From the NCBI GenBank assembly GCA_963772975.1, contig CAVYZH010000010.1, forward strand, positions 62,001 through 126,000: DNA of 64,000 bases, in the 5' to 3' direction. The DNA comes from AC-32 sp963772975 (GTDB lineage: Bacteria; Actinomycetota; Thermoleophilia; Gaiellales; Gaiellaceae). The translations under genes and the position numbers were made by a program. Below are positions 8,230 through 15,514 of this stretch, one piece after another. The notes beneath the pieces were generated by a model. The model ran no database searches. It was not told the DNA's origin and worked only from the letters and a program-made list of their open reading frames with translations. Numbering within the stretch: position 1 is the stretch's first letter; every line of letters starts with the position of its first letter.

Positions 8230-9143
8230 GCCCACGAGCGTTCCAGTCCCTTCACCAGCGCGAGTATCGCGTCGTTGAGCGGCGTCGGCACGGAGTGCTC
8301 ACGCCCGAAGCGCGCGATGCCGCCGTTCAGGTAGTCGATCTCGGTCTGACGCCGCGCCTCGACGTCCTGCAGCATGCTCGCCTTGTGGTCATAGGCGACG
8401 TCGGGGCGAGCCGCGTGGTCGATCAGCTCCTCCGGGTCGGCGTCGAGTGTGATGCCTTGCGCGCTCGCAACCGCCTTGCCCTCGTCAACGAGCCCCGACA
8501 CGAGGCGGCGCAACGCGGGGTCCTCGCAGACGCGGCCGTGCGTCAGGCCGGTCAGCGCGCCGACCGGGTTGGTCGCCGCGTTGAAGATCACCTTGCGCCA
8601 TTGCGACCCGCGGGCGTCGGCGACCGCGGTTGCTGGCAGACCGGCCCGCGTGCACGCGTCCGCCAGCTGCTCGACCTCCTCGAACGGCGCCGGGCTCGGC
8701 TCGAACGGCCCGAAGGTGGTGTCGCCTTTTACGTCCCACTGCACGTGCCCGGGCTCGAGGATCCGCCCGGCGGGGAAGGTCGTGCCGCGGATCACGCGCC
8801 GCACATGCTCCGCGAGGGTCTCCTCATTGCCGATCCCGTTCTGCACGGAAGCCACCGCTCCGTCGGCGAACGCAGCCGCGGTCGCCGCGATTGCGGGCTC
8901 GGTGTGCATCGCCTTCGTCGCGACGATCCCGAAGTCGCACGGCGGCAGCTCGCGCGCATCCGTGGTCGCACGAACCTGCCCGACGACCTCGCCGGCCCCG
9001 GAGAGCCGCAGACCACCAGCGTTGATCGCGTCGACGTGCTCACGCGAGAGGTCATATGCCCAAACCTCGACGTCGTCCAGGTTGGCCAGGTTGGCCGCGA
9101 ACAGCGACCCGACCGCTCCGCAGCCGACGATGCAGACCCTCAC
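8226..9143 (-). CDS. Ketopantoate-reductase-like NADP-dependent dehydrogenase (ApbA/PanE family), copy 1
   Basis: 305 aa from GTG at 9143, which overlaps the permease stop (GTGA). Rossmann N-terminus VCIVGCGAVGSLFA, then VATKAMHTEPAI, SVQNGIGNEE, and the C-terminal catalytic helix with QWRKVIFNAATNPVGALTG (catalytic Lys and the two Asn) and SMLQDVEARRQTEIDYLNG (the Glu of the family). All catalytic residues of 2-dehydropantoate 2-reductase are kept. Lying between an ABC permease and an M24 enzyme, it more likely reduces or oxidises a 2-oxo/2-hydroxy acid of a catabolic route than makes pantoate. A paralogue lies at 13824-14738. Confidence 0.85.
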   Translation of the reverse strand: MRVCIVGCGAVGSLFAANLANLDDVEVWAYDLSREHVDAINAGGLRLSGAGEVVGQVRATTDARELPPCDFGIVATKAMHTEPAIAATAAAFADGAVASVQNGIGNEETLAEHVRRVIRGTTFPAGRILEPGHVQWDVKGDTTFGPFEPSPAPFEEVEQLADACTRAGLPATAVADARGSQWRKVIFNAATNPVGALTGLTHGRVCEDPALRRLVSGLVDEGKAVASAQGITLDADPEELIDHAARPDVAYDHKASMLQDVEARRQTEIDYLNGGIARFGREHSVPTPLNDAILALVKGLERSWA

Positions 9144-10156
9144 GCGCGCCTCCGCAGCCTCGGCAGCGCGAGCTCCCGCCCACCGGTGAGGCCGGAAGGC
9201 CGCAGGATCAGGACGAGCGCCATCAACGACGCCAGGATGACAAGCCGCGTCCCGGAAGGCAGGTCGACCCGGTGGCCGACGACGTGCACGCCGTTCTCGG
9301 CCTGGCTCAGAAACGAGTCGAGGCCGCTCACGGCCAGCGCTCCCACGACCGCGCCCCAGAGGCTCGTCAGGCCGCCGACGACCAGCATCGCCAGCGTCAG
9401 GAACGTCAGCTCGAGGTAGACCTGGTCGGTCGTGATCGACCCGAGCTGGTGCACGAGCAGGCCGCCAGCCAAGCCACCGAGCGCTCCGGAGAGGGTGAAG
9501 GCCCAGAGGCGCTGCTGGTGGACTCGCACGCCGACGCCGGCAGCCGCCGCTGGATCCTCCCGCGAAGCGCGCAGCTGACGGCCGAGGCGGCTGCGCTGGT
9601 AGACGAATGCAACCGCGATCACGACCAGCGCGCCGAGCGTCGCCTGCAGCGGCCCCGTCGACTCCGGCACGAGCGAGAGCGTTGTCGCGCCGGGGCCGAT
9701 CCGCGTCCACTGCTGGAGCACGTTGTTCGTGATCTCGAGCACCGCGAGGGTCGCGATCCCGGCGGCAAGGCCGGACAGCCGCATCAGCGGCAGCCCGACG
9801 AGGAACGCGAAGAGGCCGCCGAGGCCAGCGGCGAGCAGCAGCGACGGCACGTTCCCGATCGTGTGGTCGCGCAGGAGCGGGAAGAGCGTCGTCAGCACGC
9901 CCTTCTTCGACTCGAGCGGCACCGTCATCACACCCGAAGCGAAGGCACCGACGGCGACGAAGCTGATCTGACCGAACGAGAGCACGCCCGAGTTGCCGAC
10001 GAATACGTAGATCGAGACGACGATCGCGACGGCGACGAGCGCGTTCAGGAAGTAGACCTCGTTGGAAGGCGAAGCGGTCGTCGAGACGAGCCCGACCGCG
10101 ACGACGAGCAGCGCCGGCCCGGCAAGCTGCACGAGCGGGTCGAGCCACCGCCTCAT
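9140..10156 (-). CDS. livM: Branched-chain-type ABC transporter permease LivM (second cassette)
   Basis: 338 aa from ATG at 10156 (MRRWLDPLVQ); the ATG overlaps the livH stop (ATGA). About nine hydrophobic segments; the LivM signatures are SIYVFVGNSGVLSFGQISF, SREDPAAAAGVGVRVHQQR (ATPase-contact loop) and the terminal LRPSGLTGGRE. It has the usual LivM length, in contrast to the 490-aa version at 2859. It pairs with the LivH at 10153-11064 to form the pore of the island's own transporter. Confidence 0.92.
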   Translation of the reverse strand: MRRWLDPLVQLAGPALLVVAVGLVSTTASPSNEVYFLNALVAVAIVVSIYVFVGNSGVLSFGQISFVAVGAFASGVMTVPLESKKGVLTTLFPLLRDHTIGNVPSLLLAAGLGGLFAFLVGLPLMRLSGLAAGIATLAVLEITNNVLQQWTRIGPGATTLSLVPESTGPLQATLGALVVIAVAFVYQRSRLGRQLRASREDPAAAAGVGVRVHQQRLWAFTLSGALGGLAGGLLVHQLGSITTDQVYLELTFLTLAMLVVGGLTSLWGAVVGALAVSGLDSFLSQAENGVHVVGHRVDLPSGTRLVILASLMALVLILRPSGLTGGRELALPRLRRRA

Positions 10157-11064
10157 ACGCGTTCTGGCGCCGTCCGGCCGCCCCAGGCGAACAGGCCCGC
10201 GGGCCGCAGGAGCAAGACGAGGATCACGAGCGCGAAGACCGCCGAGGGCAGGTAGACCGTCTTGTCGGTCGGCAGCAGGCCGTTGATCAACCCGGAGGCG
10301 AGCCCGATCGTGAAGCCGCCGAGAGTCGCGGTCCAGAGACGGTCGATCCCGCCGACGACGACGCCGACGAGCACGATGATCGTGTCTTGCAGGGCGAAGT
10401 CCGGAGTCACGAACGGCTGCTGGACGGTCATCATCACGGCCACCGCGGCAGCCAGCAGGCCCGACAGGAAGACGGAGAAGGCGATCACGCGGTTCGCGCG
10501 TACACCGAGCAGGCGCGCGGTGCGGAAGTCGCCGGCCGCTGCGCGCGTGTGAAGCCCGATCGTCGTTCGGGTCAGCAACAGCACGAGCAGCAGCAGCGCC
10601 GCCGCCGCGACGCCGATCGAGACGAGCGTGATCTTCCGGATGTCGGTGCCGCCGATCGTGACCGCCTCGTTCAGCGAGCTCAGCGACGGCGCGACCTCGC
10701 CGATCGTGCCGTCGCGCACGTCCACGATCAACGCAAGCGCCTGGAGTAGGAACGCGATCGCGAAGGTCGTCACGAGCATCACGGCGGGAGACGCTCCGCG
10801 CAGCGGCCGGAAGACCACCGTGTCCATCGCGAGCGAGAGCGCGACGACCACGGCGACGCAGGCCAGGATGCTCGCCCAGGTCGGCCAGCTCGAGGTGAAG
10901 GCGAGCGTGTACGCGCCGGCCATCACGAGCTGGCCGTACGCGAAGTTGACGAGCCGCAGGACGCCGAAGACGAGGCCGATCCCGACGGCCATCAGGGCAT
11001 AGATCGCCCCGAGCCCGACGGCGTCGGAAAGCGTCTGGAAGTCGAGGGTGCCGAGGATGATCAC
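10153..11064 (-). CDS. livH: Branched-chain-type ABC transporter permease LivH (second cassette)
   Basis: 303 aa, GTG start at 11064 in a GTGA overlap with livF. Signature region GAIYALMAVGIGLVFGVLR then NFAYGQLVMAGAY near residues 18-50, GVRANRVIAFSV loop near 190, and a C-terminal LLLRPAGLFAWGG. The order livG-livF-livH-livM after the binding protein differs from the first cassette (H-M-G-F), so the two cassettes are not a recent tandem duplication. Confidence 0.92.
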   Translation of the reverse strand: MIILGTLDFQTLSDAVGLGAIYALMAVGIGLVFGVLRLVNFAYGQLVMAGAYTLAFTSSWPTWASILACVAVVVALSLAMDTVVFRPLRGASPAVMLVTTFAIAFLLQALALIVDVRDGTIGEVAPSLSSLNEAVTIGGTDIRKITLVSIGVAAAALLLLVLLLTRTTIGLHTRAAAGDFRTARLLGVRANRVIAFSVFLSGLLAAAVAVMMTVQQPFVTPDFALQDTIIVLVGVVVGGIDRLWTATLGGFTIGLASGLINGLLPTDKTVYLPSAVFALVILVLLLRPAGLFAWGGRTAPERV

Positions 11065-11774
11065 GAGGAGAGGTAGGCGGCGACGATCTTGTCGGTGTCG
11101 TGGGCGTCGGCGGGGGTGAGCGTGAGACCGAGCTCGCCGCCGACGAGCACGTGCGTGCGGTCTGCAAGAGCGACCGTGTGGAGCGCTCGCTGCTCGACCA
11201 GCAGGATCGTGACTCCTCGCTCGCGGATCCCGCGCAGGGCCTCGAAGACGCTGTCGACAGCTAGCGGCGCCAGGCCGAGCGACGGCTCGTCGAGCAGCAG
11301 CACATCCGGCTCGGCCACGAGCGCGCGGCCAATCGCGAGCTGCTGCTGCTGCCCGCCCGAGAGGTGTCCCGCGTTGCGGCGGCGAAACTCCTTCAGGACT
11401 GGAAAGAGGTCATAGGCGACCCCGAGCGGGTCGCCGCCGCCGCTCCCGCGCCGTGCCGCGAGCCCGAGGCGGAGGTTCTCCTCGACGGTGAACCCGGAGA
11501 AGATCCGCCGGCCTTCCGGCACGAGCGCCACGCCGGCGTGCGCGATCGCCTCGGAGCTCTTCCGCCGCAGCGAGCGGCCGTGCAACCGGATCTCGCCGGC
11601 CGACGGCGGCACGACGCCCATGATCGCGTGGAGCGTGGTCGACTTACCGGCGCCGTTCGGGCCGATCAGGCCGACGATCTCGCCTTTGTCGACCCGCAGC
11701 CGCACGTCGCGCACGGCGGCGACACTGCCGTAGCGCACGTCGACGCCGTCGAGCTCGAGAACTGGGTCAAGCAT
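11061..11774 (-). CDS. livF: Branched-chain-type ABC transporter ATP-binding protein LivF (second cassette)
   Basis: 237 aa, ATG at 11774, overlapping the livG end by 8 bases. Walker A GPNGAGKSTT near residues 37-46, VPEGRRIFSGFTVEENLRLG, the signature LSGGQQQQLAIGRALV, Walker B LLLDEPSLGLAP and the LivF-type VEQRA near residue 198. It is the cytoplasmic ATPase partner of the LivG encoded just upstream. Confidence 0.93.
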   Translation of the reverse strand: MLDPVLELDGVDVRYGSVAAVRDVRLRVDKGEIVGLIGPNGAGKSTTLHAIMGVVPPSAGEIRLHGRSLRRKSSEAIAHAGVALVPEGRRIFSGFTVEENLRLGLAARRGSGGGDPLGVAYDLFPVLKEFRRRNAGHLSGGQQQQLAIGRALVAEPDVLLLDEPSLGLAPLAVDSVFEALRGIRERGVTILLVEQRALHTVALADRTHVLVGGELGLTLTPADAHDTDKIVAAYLSS

Positions 11775-12546
11775 CGTCGGTGTGGACGGCGGTCTCGCCC
11801 AGGTAGGCGGCCGCGACGTCGAGGTTCGCGCGGATCTCCTCCGGCGCGCCCGCGGCGAGCGTTCGGCCCTGGTCGAGCACGTGGATCCAGTCGCAGACGC
11901 CCATCACGAGCGCCATGTTGTGGTCGATCAGCAGGACGCCGGTCTCGTGCTCGTCGCGTAGCGAGCGGACGACCTCCGCGAACTCCGGCACCTCCGCCTC
12001 CGGCAGGCCCGCGGCCGGTTCGTCCATCAGCACGAACGACGGCTCGGTCGCCAGCACGCGCGCCACGCCGAGCCGCCGCTCGTCCCCGTGCGCGAGAGCC
12101 GCTGCCTGCGACTCCGCAACGGGCGCTAGGCTCAGAAGCTCGAGCAGCCCGTCGGCGCGGCGGCGTGCATCCCGGGAGCCGGCTCCCACGCCGAGCGCCG
12201 CCACCTCGACGTTCTCCCGCACGGACAGGCTGCCGAACGACCGGCTGTGCTGGAAGGTGCGCACTAGCCCGGCCCGGGCGCGACGAGGCGCGCTCCAGCC
12301 GGTGATCTCGCGACCAGCGAGCTGGACGGTGCCCTCGTCCGGCCGGTCGAACCCGGTCAGCACGTTCACGAGCGTCGACTTGCCCGCGCCGTTCGGGCCG
12401 ATGAGGCCCACGACCTCGTGCTGCCGCACCTCGAGCGTGACGTCGCTGAGCGCGTGCACGCCCTCGAAGGCGCGCGAGACGGAGGAGGCCCGGAGCGACT
12501 CTCCGGGCCTCCTCTCTACGTCCGTGGCGAGTGCCGTCTCGGGCAC
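11767..12546 (-). CDS. livG: Branched-chain-type ABC transporter ATP-binding protein LivG (second cassette)
   Basis: 259 aa from GTG at 12546. Walker A GPNGAGKSTL near residues 54-63, RTFQHSRSFGSLSVRENVEV (Q-loop region), Walker B VLMDEPAAGLPEAE and LIDHNMALVMGVCD with the switch His. The ABC signature is degenerate (LAHGDERRLGVAR in place of LSYGxQRRLEIAR), which is tolerated in LivG proteins. The first about 18 residues precede the ABC core and are encoded over a 14-bp perfect hairpin (12482-12514). No other start codon fits upstream of the ABC core, so the start is fairly sure although its Shine-Dalgarno is weak. Confidence 0.88.
   Translation of the reverse strand: MPETALATDVERRPGESLRASSVSRAFEGVHALSDVTLEVRQHEVVGLIGPNGAGKSTLVNVLTGFDRPDEGTVQLAGREITGWSAPRRARAGLVRTFQHSRSFGSLSVRENVEVAALGVGAGSRDARRRADGLLELLSLAPVAESQAAALAHGDERRLGVARVLATEPSFVLMDEPAAGLPEAEVPEFAEVVRSLRDEHETGVLLIDHNMALVMGVCDWIHVLDQGRTLAAGAPEEIRANLDVAAAYLGETAVHTDDA
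12482..12514 (-). promoter_or_regulatory. Perfect 14-bp hairpin in the first codons of livG, behind the binding-protein gene
   Basis: Bases 12482-12495 pair perfectly with 12501-12514 around a 5-base loop. In transcription direction the hairpin starts about 40 bases after the binding-protein stop (12555) and lies inside codons 11-22 of livG; one arm contains GAGGAGG. It occupies the same functional place as the hairpin at 1776 in the other Liv operon. I infer an attenuating or mRNA-protecting element that lowers expression of the membrane and ATPase genes; there is no T-run. Confidence 0.6.
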
Positions 12547-12554
12547 GCTCGCCG

Positions 12555-13757
12555 CTAGAGCTTCGGAACGACCTTGGCCGTCACGGTGCCCACGAGCTTC
12601 GCCTTGTTGTTCTGGATCTTGATCACGCGGTACTTCCGCCCGAAGACGGTGTGGAGCTTGGAGGAGAAGCTGATGGGGCCGCCGAGCACCGCGACGCCCT
12701 TGAACTTCGCCAACTGGTTCGCCAGTGCCGCGCCGTTCAGCGAGCCGTTCGCCCGCTTGATCGCGATCGCGACTCCGTCGATCGCGTCCGCGCCGCCGAG
12801 GAAGCCGCCGGTCCCGGGCGGCGAGCCGGCCTGCTTCAGCGAGGCGATCAGCTGGCGCACGTCCTTGCTCGGGTCGTCGCCGAAGACGGACGCAAACGTG
12901 ACGAAGTAGTAGTTCGTCACCTGCGGGCTGCCGCCGACCCAGTAGGTGCCGTCACCGGCCCAGGAGTTCAGGATCGGAGTGTTGTTGTGCAGGGAGCGGA
13001 AGCCCTTCACGAACTGCGGCAGCTCGCCGAAGGCGGTCGACGTCACGTAGACCGCCGCCTTCTTCGAGTTCAAACGCGAGACGGCCGCGCCGACGTTGTT
13101 GGCGCCGGTCGCGTAGCTCTCGCGCGCGACGATCTTGCCGCCGAGCTGGGTGAAGCGCTTGTCGAACGCCTGCACGACGTTCTTGAAGTAGACGAGCCGC
13201 GTGTTCGTCCCCAGGCCCGCGCTCTTCCAGCCACGGCTCCACGCGTATTGCGCCATCGCCGAGCCCTCGTCCTGGGCGACGTTGCCGAAGCTGAAGGCAA
13301 GCTTGCCCTTGGTGCTGAAGCGCTTCGGCCCCATCTGGTCGGTGCCGATGCACGGCGCGATCGCGAGCTTACCGCGGTTGATCGCCTCCTGGACGACCGG
13401 CGTCGCGTAATCGACGTCGCAGGTCGTGAAGAGGATGTTCGCACCTTGGCCGAGCAGGCTGAGCGCGCACGCCTTCGCCTTCGACGCATCGTTGTTCTGC
13501 GTATCGCAGGTCTTGATCACGAACTTGTGGCCGGCCGCGCCGCCCCGGGCGTTTAGCTTCTTGATTCGGATCTTCGCGGCCGCGAGCGCCGGATCGTCGA
13601 ACGGTGACATCTGCCCCGACTGGTCGAACGCCCAGCCGATCACGACCGGCTTGGCGCTTGGCGCCGCCTGCCCGCCGCTCGTTCCAGCGAGCGCCGCGAT
13701 CGCCGCCGCCGCCCCGAGCAGCGCGAGCACCGCGCCCCACCTAGTTGCACGTCTCAA
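12555..13757 (-). CDS. Branched-chain-type ABC transporter substrate-binding protein (LivK-like, second cassette)
   Basis: 400 aa. Start TTG at 13757 with GAGGAGGGG about 7 bases upstream. Residues 1-31 are a signal peptide ending near GGQAAPSA. The mature protein has the type I binding-protein fold (VVIGWAFDQSGQMSPFDDP at the ligand loop). It differs from the protein at 568 and contains four Cys (TCDTQ, AKACA, TTCDVD, APCIG) that may form disulfides outside the cell. It should deliver the island's substrate to the LivGFHM genes that follow. Confidence 0.9.
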   Translation of the reverse strand: MRRATRWGAVLALLGAAAAIAALAGTSGGQAAPSAKPVVIGWAFDQSGQMSPFDDPALAAAKIRIKKLNARGGAAGHKFVIKTCDTQNNDASKAKACALSLLGQGANILFTTCDVDYATPVVQEAINRGKLAIAPCIGTDQMGPKRFSTKGKLAFSFGNVAQDEGSAMAQYAWSRGWKSAGLGTNTRLVYFKNVVQAFDKRFTQLGGKIVARESYATGANNVGAAVSRLNSKKAAVYVTSTAFGELPQFVKGFRSLHNNTPILNSWAGDGTYWVGGSPQVTNYYFVTFASVFGDDPSKDVRQLIASLKQAGSPPGTGGFLGGADAIDGVAIAIKRANGSLNGAALANQLAKFKGVAVLGGPISFSSKLHTVFGRKYRVIKIQNNKAKLVGTVTAKVVPKL

Positions 13758-13774
13758 GTGAACCCCTCCTCGTT

Positions 13775-13804
13775 TAGATAACCGGTCGCAGAACAGGTAT
13801 TCAA
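13775..13804 (-). promoter_or_regulatory. Candidate promoter for the second Liv cassette, flanked by a direct repeat
   Basis: Read on the minus strand: TTGAAT (13804-13799), 18 bases, TATCTA (13780-13775), about 18 bases before the TTG start. The octamer GACCGGTT occurs twice, at 13787-13780 and at 13825-13818, a possible regulator site on both sides of the -35 box. It is the only gap of note (66 bases) in the 7162-19362 block, so a separate promoter here is reasonable. Pattern-based only. Confidence 0.35.
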
Positions 13805-13823
13805 GCGCTATGCAGGCAACCGG

Positions 13824-14738
13824 TCAATCGGATCCCCACGACGCCTCACGCGCCCGCACGAGGCGGTAGAGCGTCGTGTGCAGAGGCACCGGCACGCCCT
13901 GGCGCCCGGCCTCGCGGACCAGCGCGCCGGTGATGTGCTCGATCTCGGTCGGGCGGCGGGCCTCGACGTCCTCGAGCATCGAGGGGTAGTGCCGGCTCCC
14001 TCGCTGCGTCGCGAGGACGTTCATCTCCCACGGGTCCTCGTGCAGCTCAACGCCTGCGGACGCGGCGACTCGCTTGCCCTCCTCGACCAGGTCGTAGACG
14101 AGGTGGCCGAGATCGCCCACCTGCTCGCGCGCGGCGAAGTGCGGGTCGTGGGGCAGGCCCGTCAGGGCTGCGACGGCGTTCACGGTCGCGTTGAAGATCA
14201 GCTTCGACCATTGCGCCGGCAGCAGGTCCTCGAACGCACGCGCCTTCAGGCCCGACTCGACGATCGAGGCGGCGACCTCCTCGACCAGCTCGTAGGGCGT
14301 CTCCCCGTATGGCCCGAGCCAGGTCTCCGTGTCGAGGATGTACTCGACGTGCGTGTCCGAGTGCCGCGTGCCGCTCATGAAGGTGACCGCGGAGATCACG
14401 CGCCGGCCGGGGAAGGCGGCCTCGGCGCCGAGCCCGTTCTGGACGGTCATCACGGCCGCGGCGGGCCAGCGGCCCTCGAGCCGCGCGGCGGCCGCAGCGA
14501 GTTCGGTCGTCTTCGTCGCCACGAGTACGAGCTCGGGCTCGGGCAGCTCGCCCGGGTCGGTCGAGGCCCGCAGCATGGCCGTGAAGTCGTGCCGGCCGGA
14601 GACGCGCAGGCCGTGCTCGTTCAGTGCGCGGGCGTGCTCCTCGCGGCGGCAGAGCACGGACACCTCGCAGAGGCGCGCGAGGTGCGCCGCGAAGAGGCTG
14701 CCGATCACGCCGGCGCCGACTACGCAGACTCGTTCGAC
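13824..14738 (-). CDS. Ketopantoate-reductase-like NADP-dependent dehydrogenase, copy 2, no canonical start codon
   Basis: 304 codons if it begins at 14738, almost the same length as copy 1 (305). Rossmann motif VCVVGAGVIGSLFA, then VATKTTELAA, TVQNGLGAEA, catalytic helix QWSKLIFNATVNAVAALTG and SMLEDVEARRPTEIEHITG. The expected start region reads GTC GAA CGA GTC TGC, with AGGAGG ending 5 bases upstream of the GTC. No ATG, GTG or TTG is in frame between there and more than 100 bases upstream. The next in-frame GTG (14708) would cut the glycine-rich loop. Either GTC is used or a single base is wrong (GTG expected). It overlaps the isomerase gene by 19 bases. Confidence 0.8.
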   Translation of the reverse strand, partial: VERVCVVGAGVIGSLFAAHLARLCEVSVLCRREEHARALNEHGLRVSGRHDFTAMLRASTDPGELPEPELVLVATKTTELAAAAARLEGRWPAAAVMTVQNGLGAEAAFPGRRVISAVTFMSGTRHSDTHVEYILDTETWLGPYGETPYELVEEVAASIVESGLKARAFEDLLPAQWSKLIFNATVNAVAALTGLPHDPHFAAREQVGDLGHLVYDLVEEGKRVAASAGVELHEDPWEMNVLATQRGSRHYPSMLEDVEARRPTEIEHITGALVREAGRQGVPVPLHTTLYRLVRAREASWGSD

Positions 14739-15514
14739 AGCGTCCTCCTCAGCGCCTCGACCCCGCGGGCGGCCAGTTCGCGCGGGTCGTCCTGCCAGAG
14801 CGAACCGGGCAGCTCTGGGTCGGAGAAGATCTCCAGGTCGTAGAAGCCGTCCCAGCGCAGCGCCTCGAGGATCGGCGCGAAGTCGACGGCGCCGTCGCCC
14901 GGAAGGACGCGGTCGTTGGTGTTGCGAGTCGGCTCGCGCCAGTCGGCGAGGTGGACGCCCCGGATCCGGTCGCGGTGGCGCGTGATCTGCTCCGGCGGCT
15001 CGCGCCAGAGGTGCCACGAGTCGTACATCAGGCCGACGTCGGCGCGGCTCTCCTCGATCAGCGCGGCGGCATCGTCGAGCGAGCTGGCCACCGTCCAGTA
15101 CTCGGCGAACTCGCGCTGGACCGGCTCGAGCGCGACCGGCACGCCCTGCTCACGTCCTTCCTCGGCGATCGCACGGATGCCCTCGAGGATCCCCTCGCGG
15201 TCGTCACCCGGGCCCGTGAGGAAGAGGACGCACTCAGGCTCGAAGGGAGCGAGGCGGCGGATGCCGGCGCGAATCGCCTCGACCCGCTCGCCCCGGTCGG
15301 CCGGCCCATCCATCAGCGGCAGCGGCAAGATCGACGGCACCGCCGGCACCGCCGCCGCCGCGCCCAGCCCGCTGGCACGGAAGCGTTCGAGCGAGTCGTC
15401 GCCGAGCTTCATCTCCCAGATCCCGATCCCGTCCGCGCCGGCCGCGCGGTAGGCGTCGAGATCGTCCGCGAAGGACTGGGTCACCGTCGTGATCTGCGAG
15501 ACCGAGAGCCTCAC
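14720..15514 (-). CDS. TIM-barrel sugar-phosphate isomerase/epimerase (xylose-isomerase-like, AP endonuclease 2 family)
   Basis: 264 aa from GTG at 15514, in a GTGA overlap with the FAD-enzyme gene. The N-terminus MRLSVSQITTVTQSF starts the first barrel strand. Likely metal ligands are the Glu of VALEPVQREF, the Asp of VGLMYDSWHLW, the His of VHLADW and the Glu of YDLEIFSDPEL. Typical length for this superfamily (IolE, IolI, hydroxypyruvate isomerase, tagatose epimerase). It may act on a 2-oxo or polyhydroxy acid in the island. A longer open frame upstream is a shadow. Confidence 0.8.
   Translation of the reverse strand: MRLSVSQITTVTQSFADDLDAYRAAGADGIGIWEMKLGDDSLERFRASGLGAAAAVPAVPSILPLPLMDGPADRGERVEAIRAGIRRLAPFEPECVLFLTGPGDDREGILEGIRAIAEEGREQGVPVALEPVQREFAEYWTVASSLDDAAALIEESRADVGLMYDSWHLWREPPEQITRHRDRIRGVHLADWREPTRNTNDRVLPGDGAVDFAPILEALRWDGFYDLEIFSDPELPGSLWQDDPRELAARGVEALRRTLSNESA

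Noticed and set aside
11061..12546. Possibility that the second Liv cassette is a recent duplication of the first
   Set aside because: Gene order differs (G-F-H-M against H-M-G-F), protein lengths and sequences are clearly different, and one LivM has a large insert.
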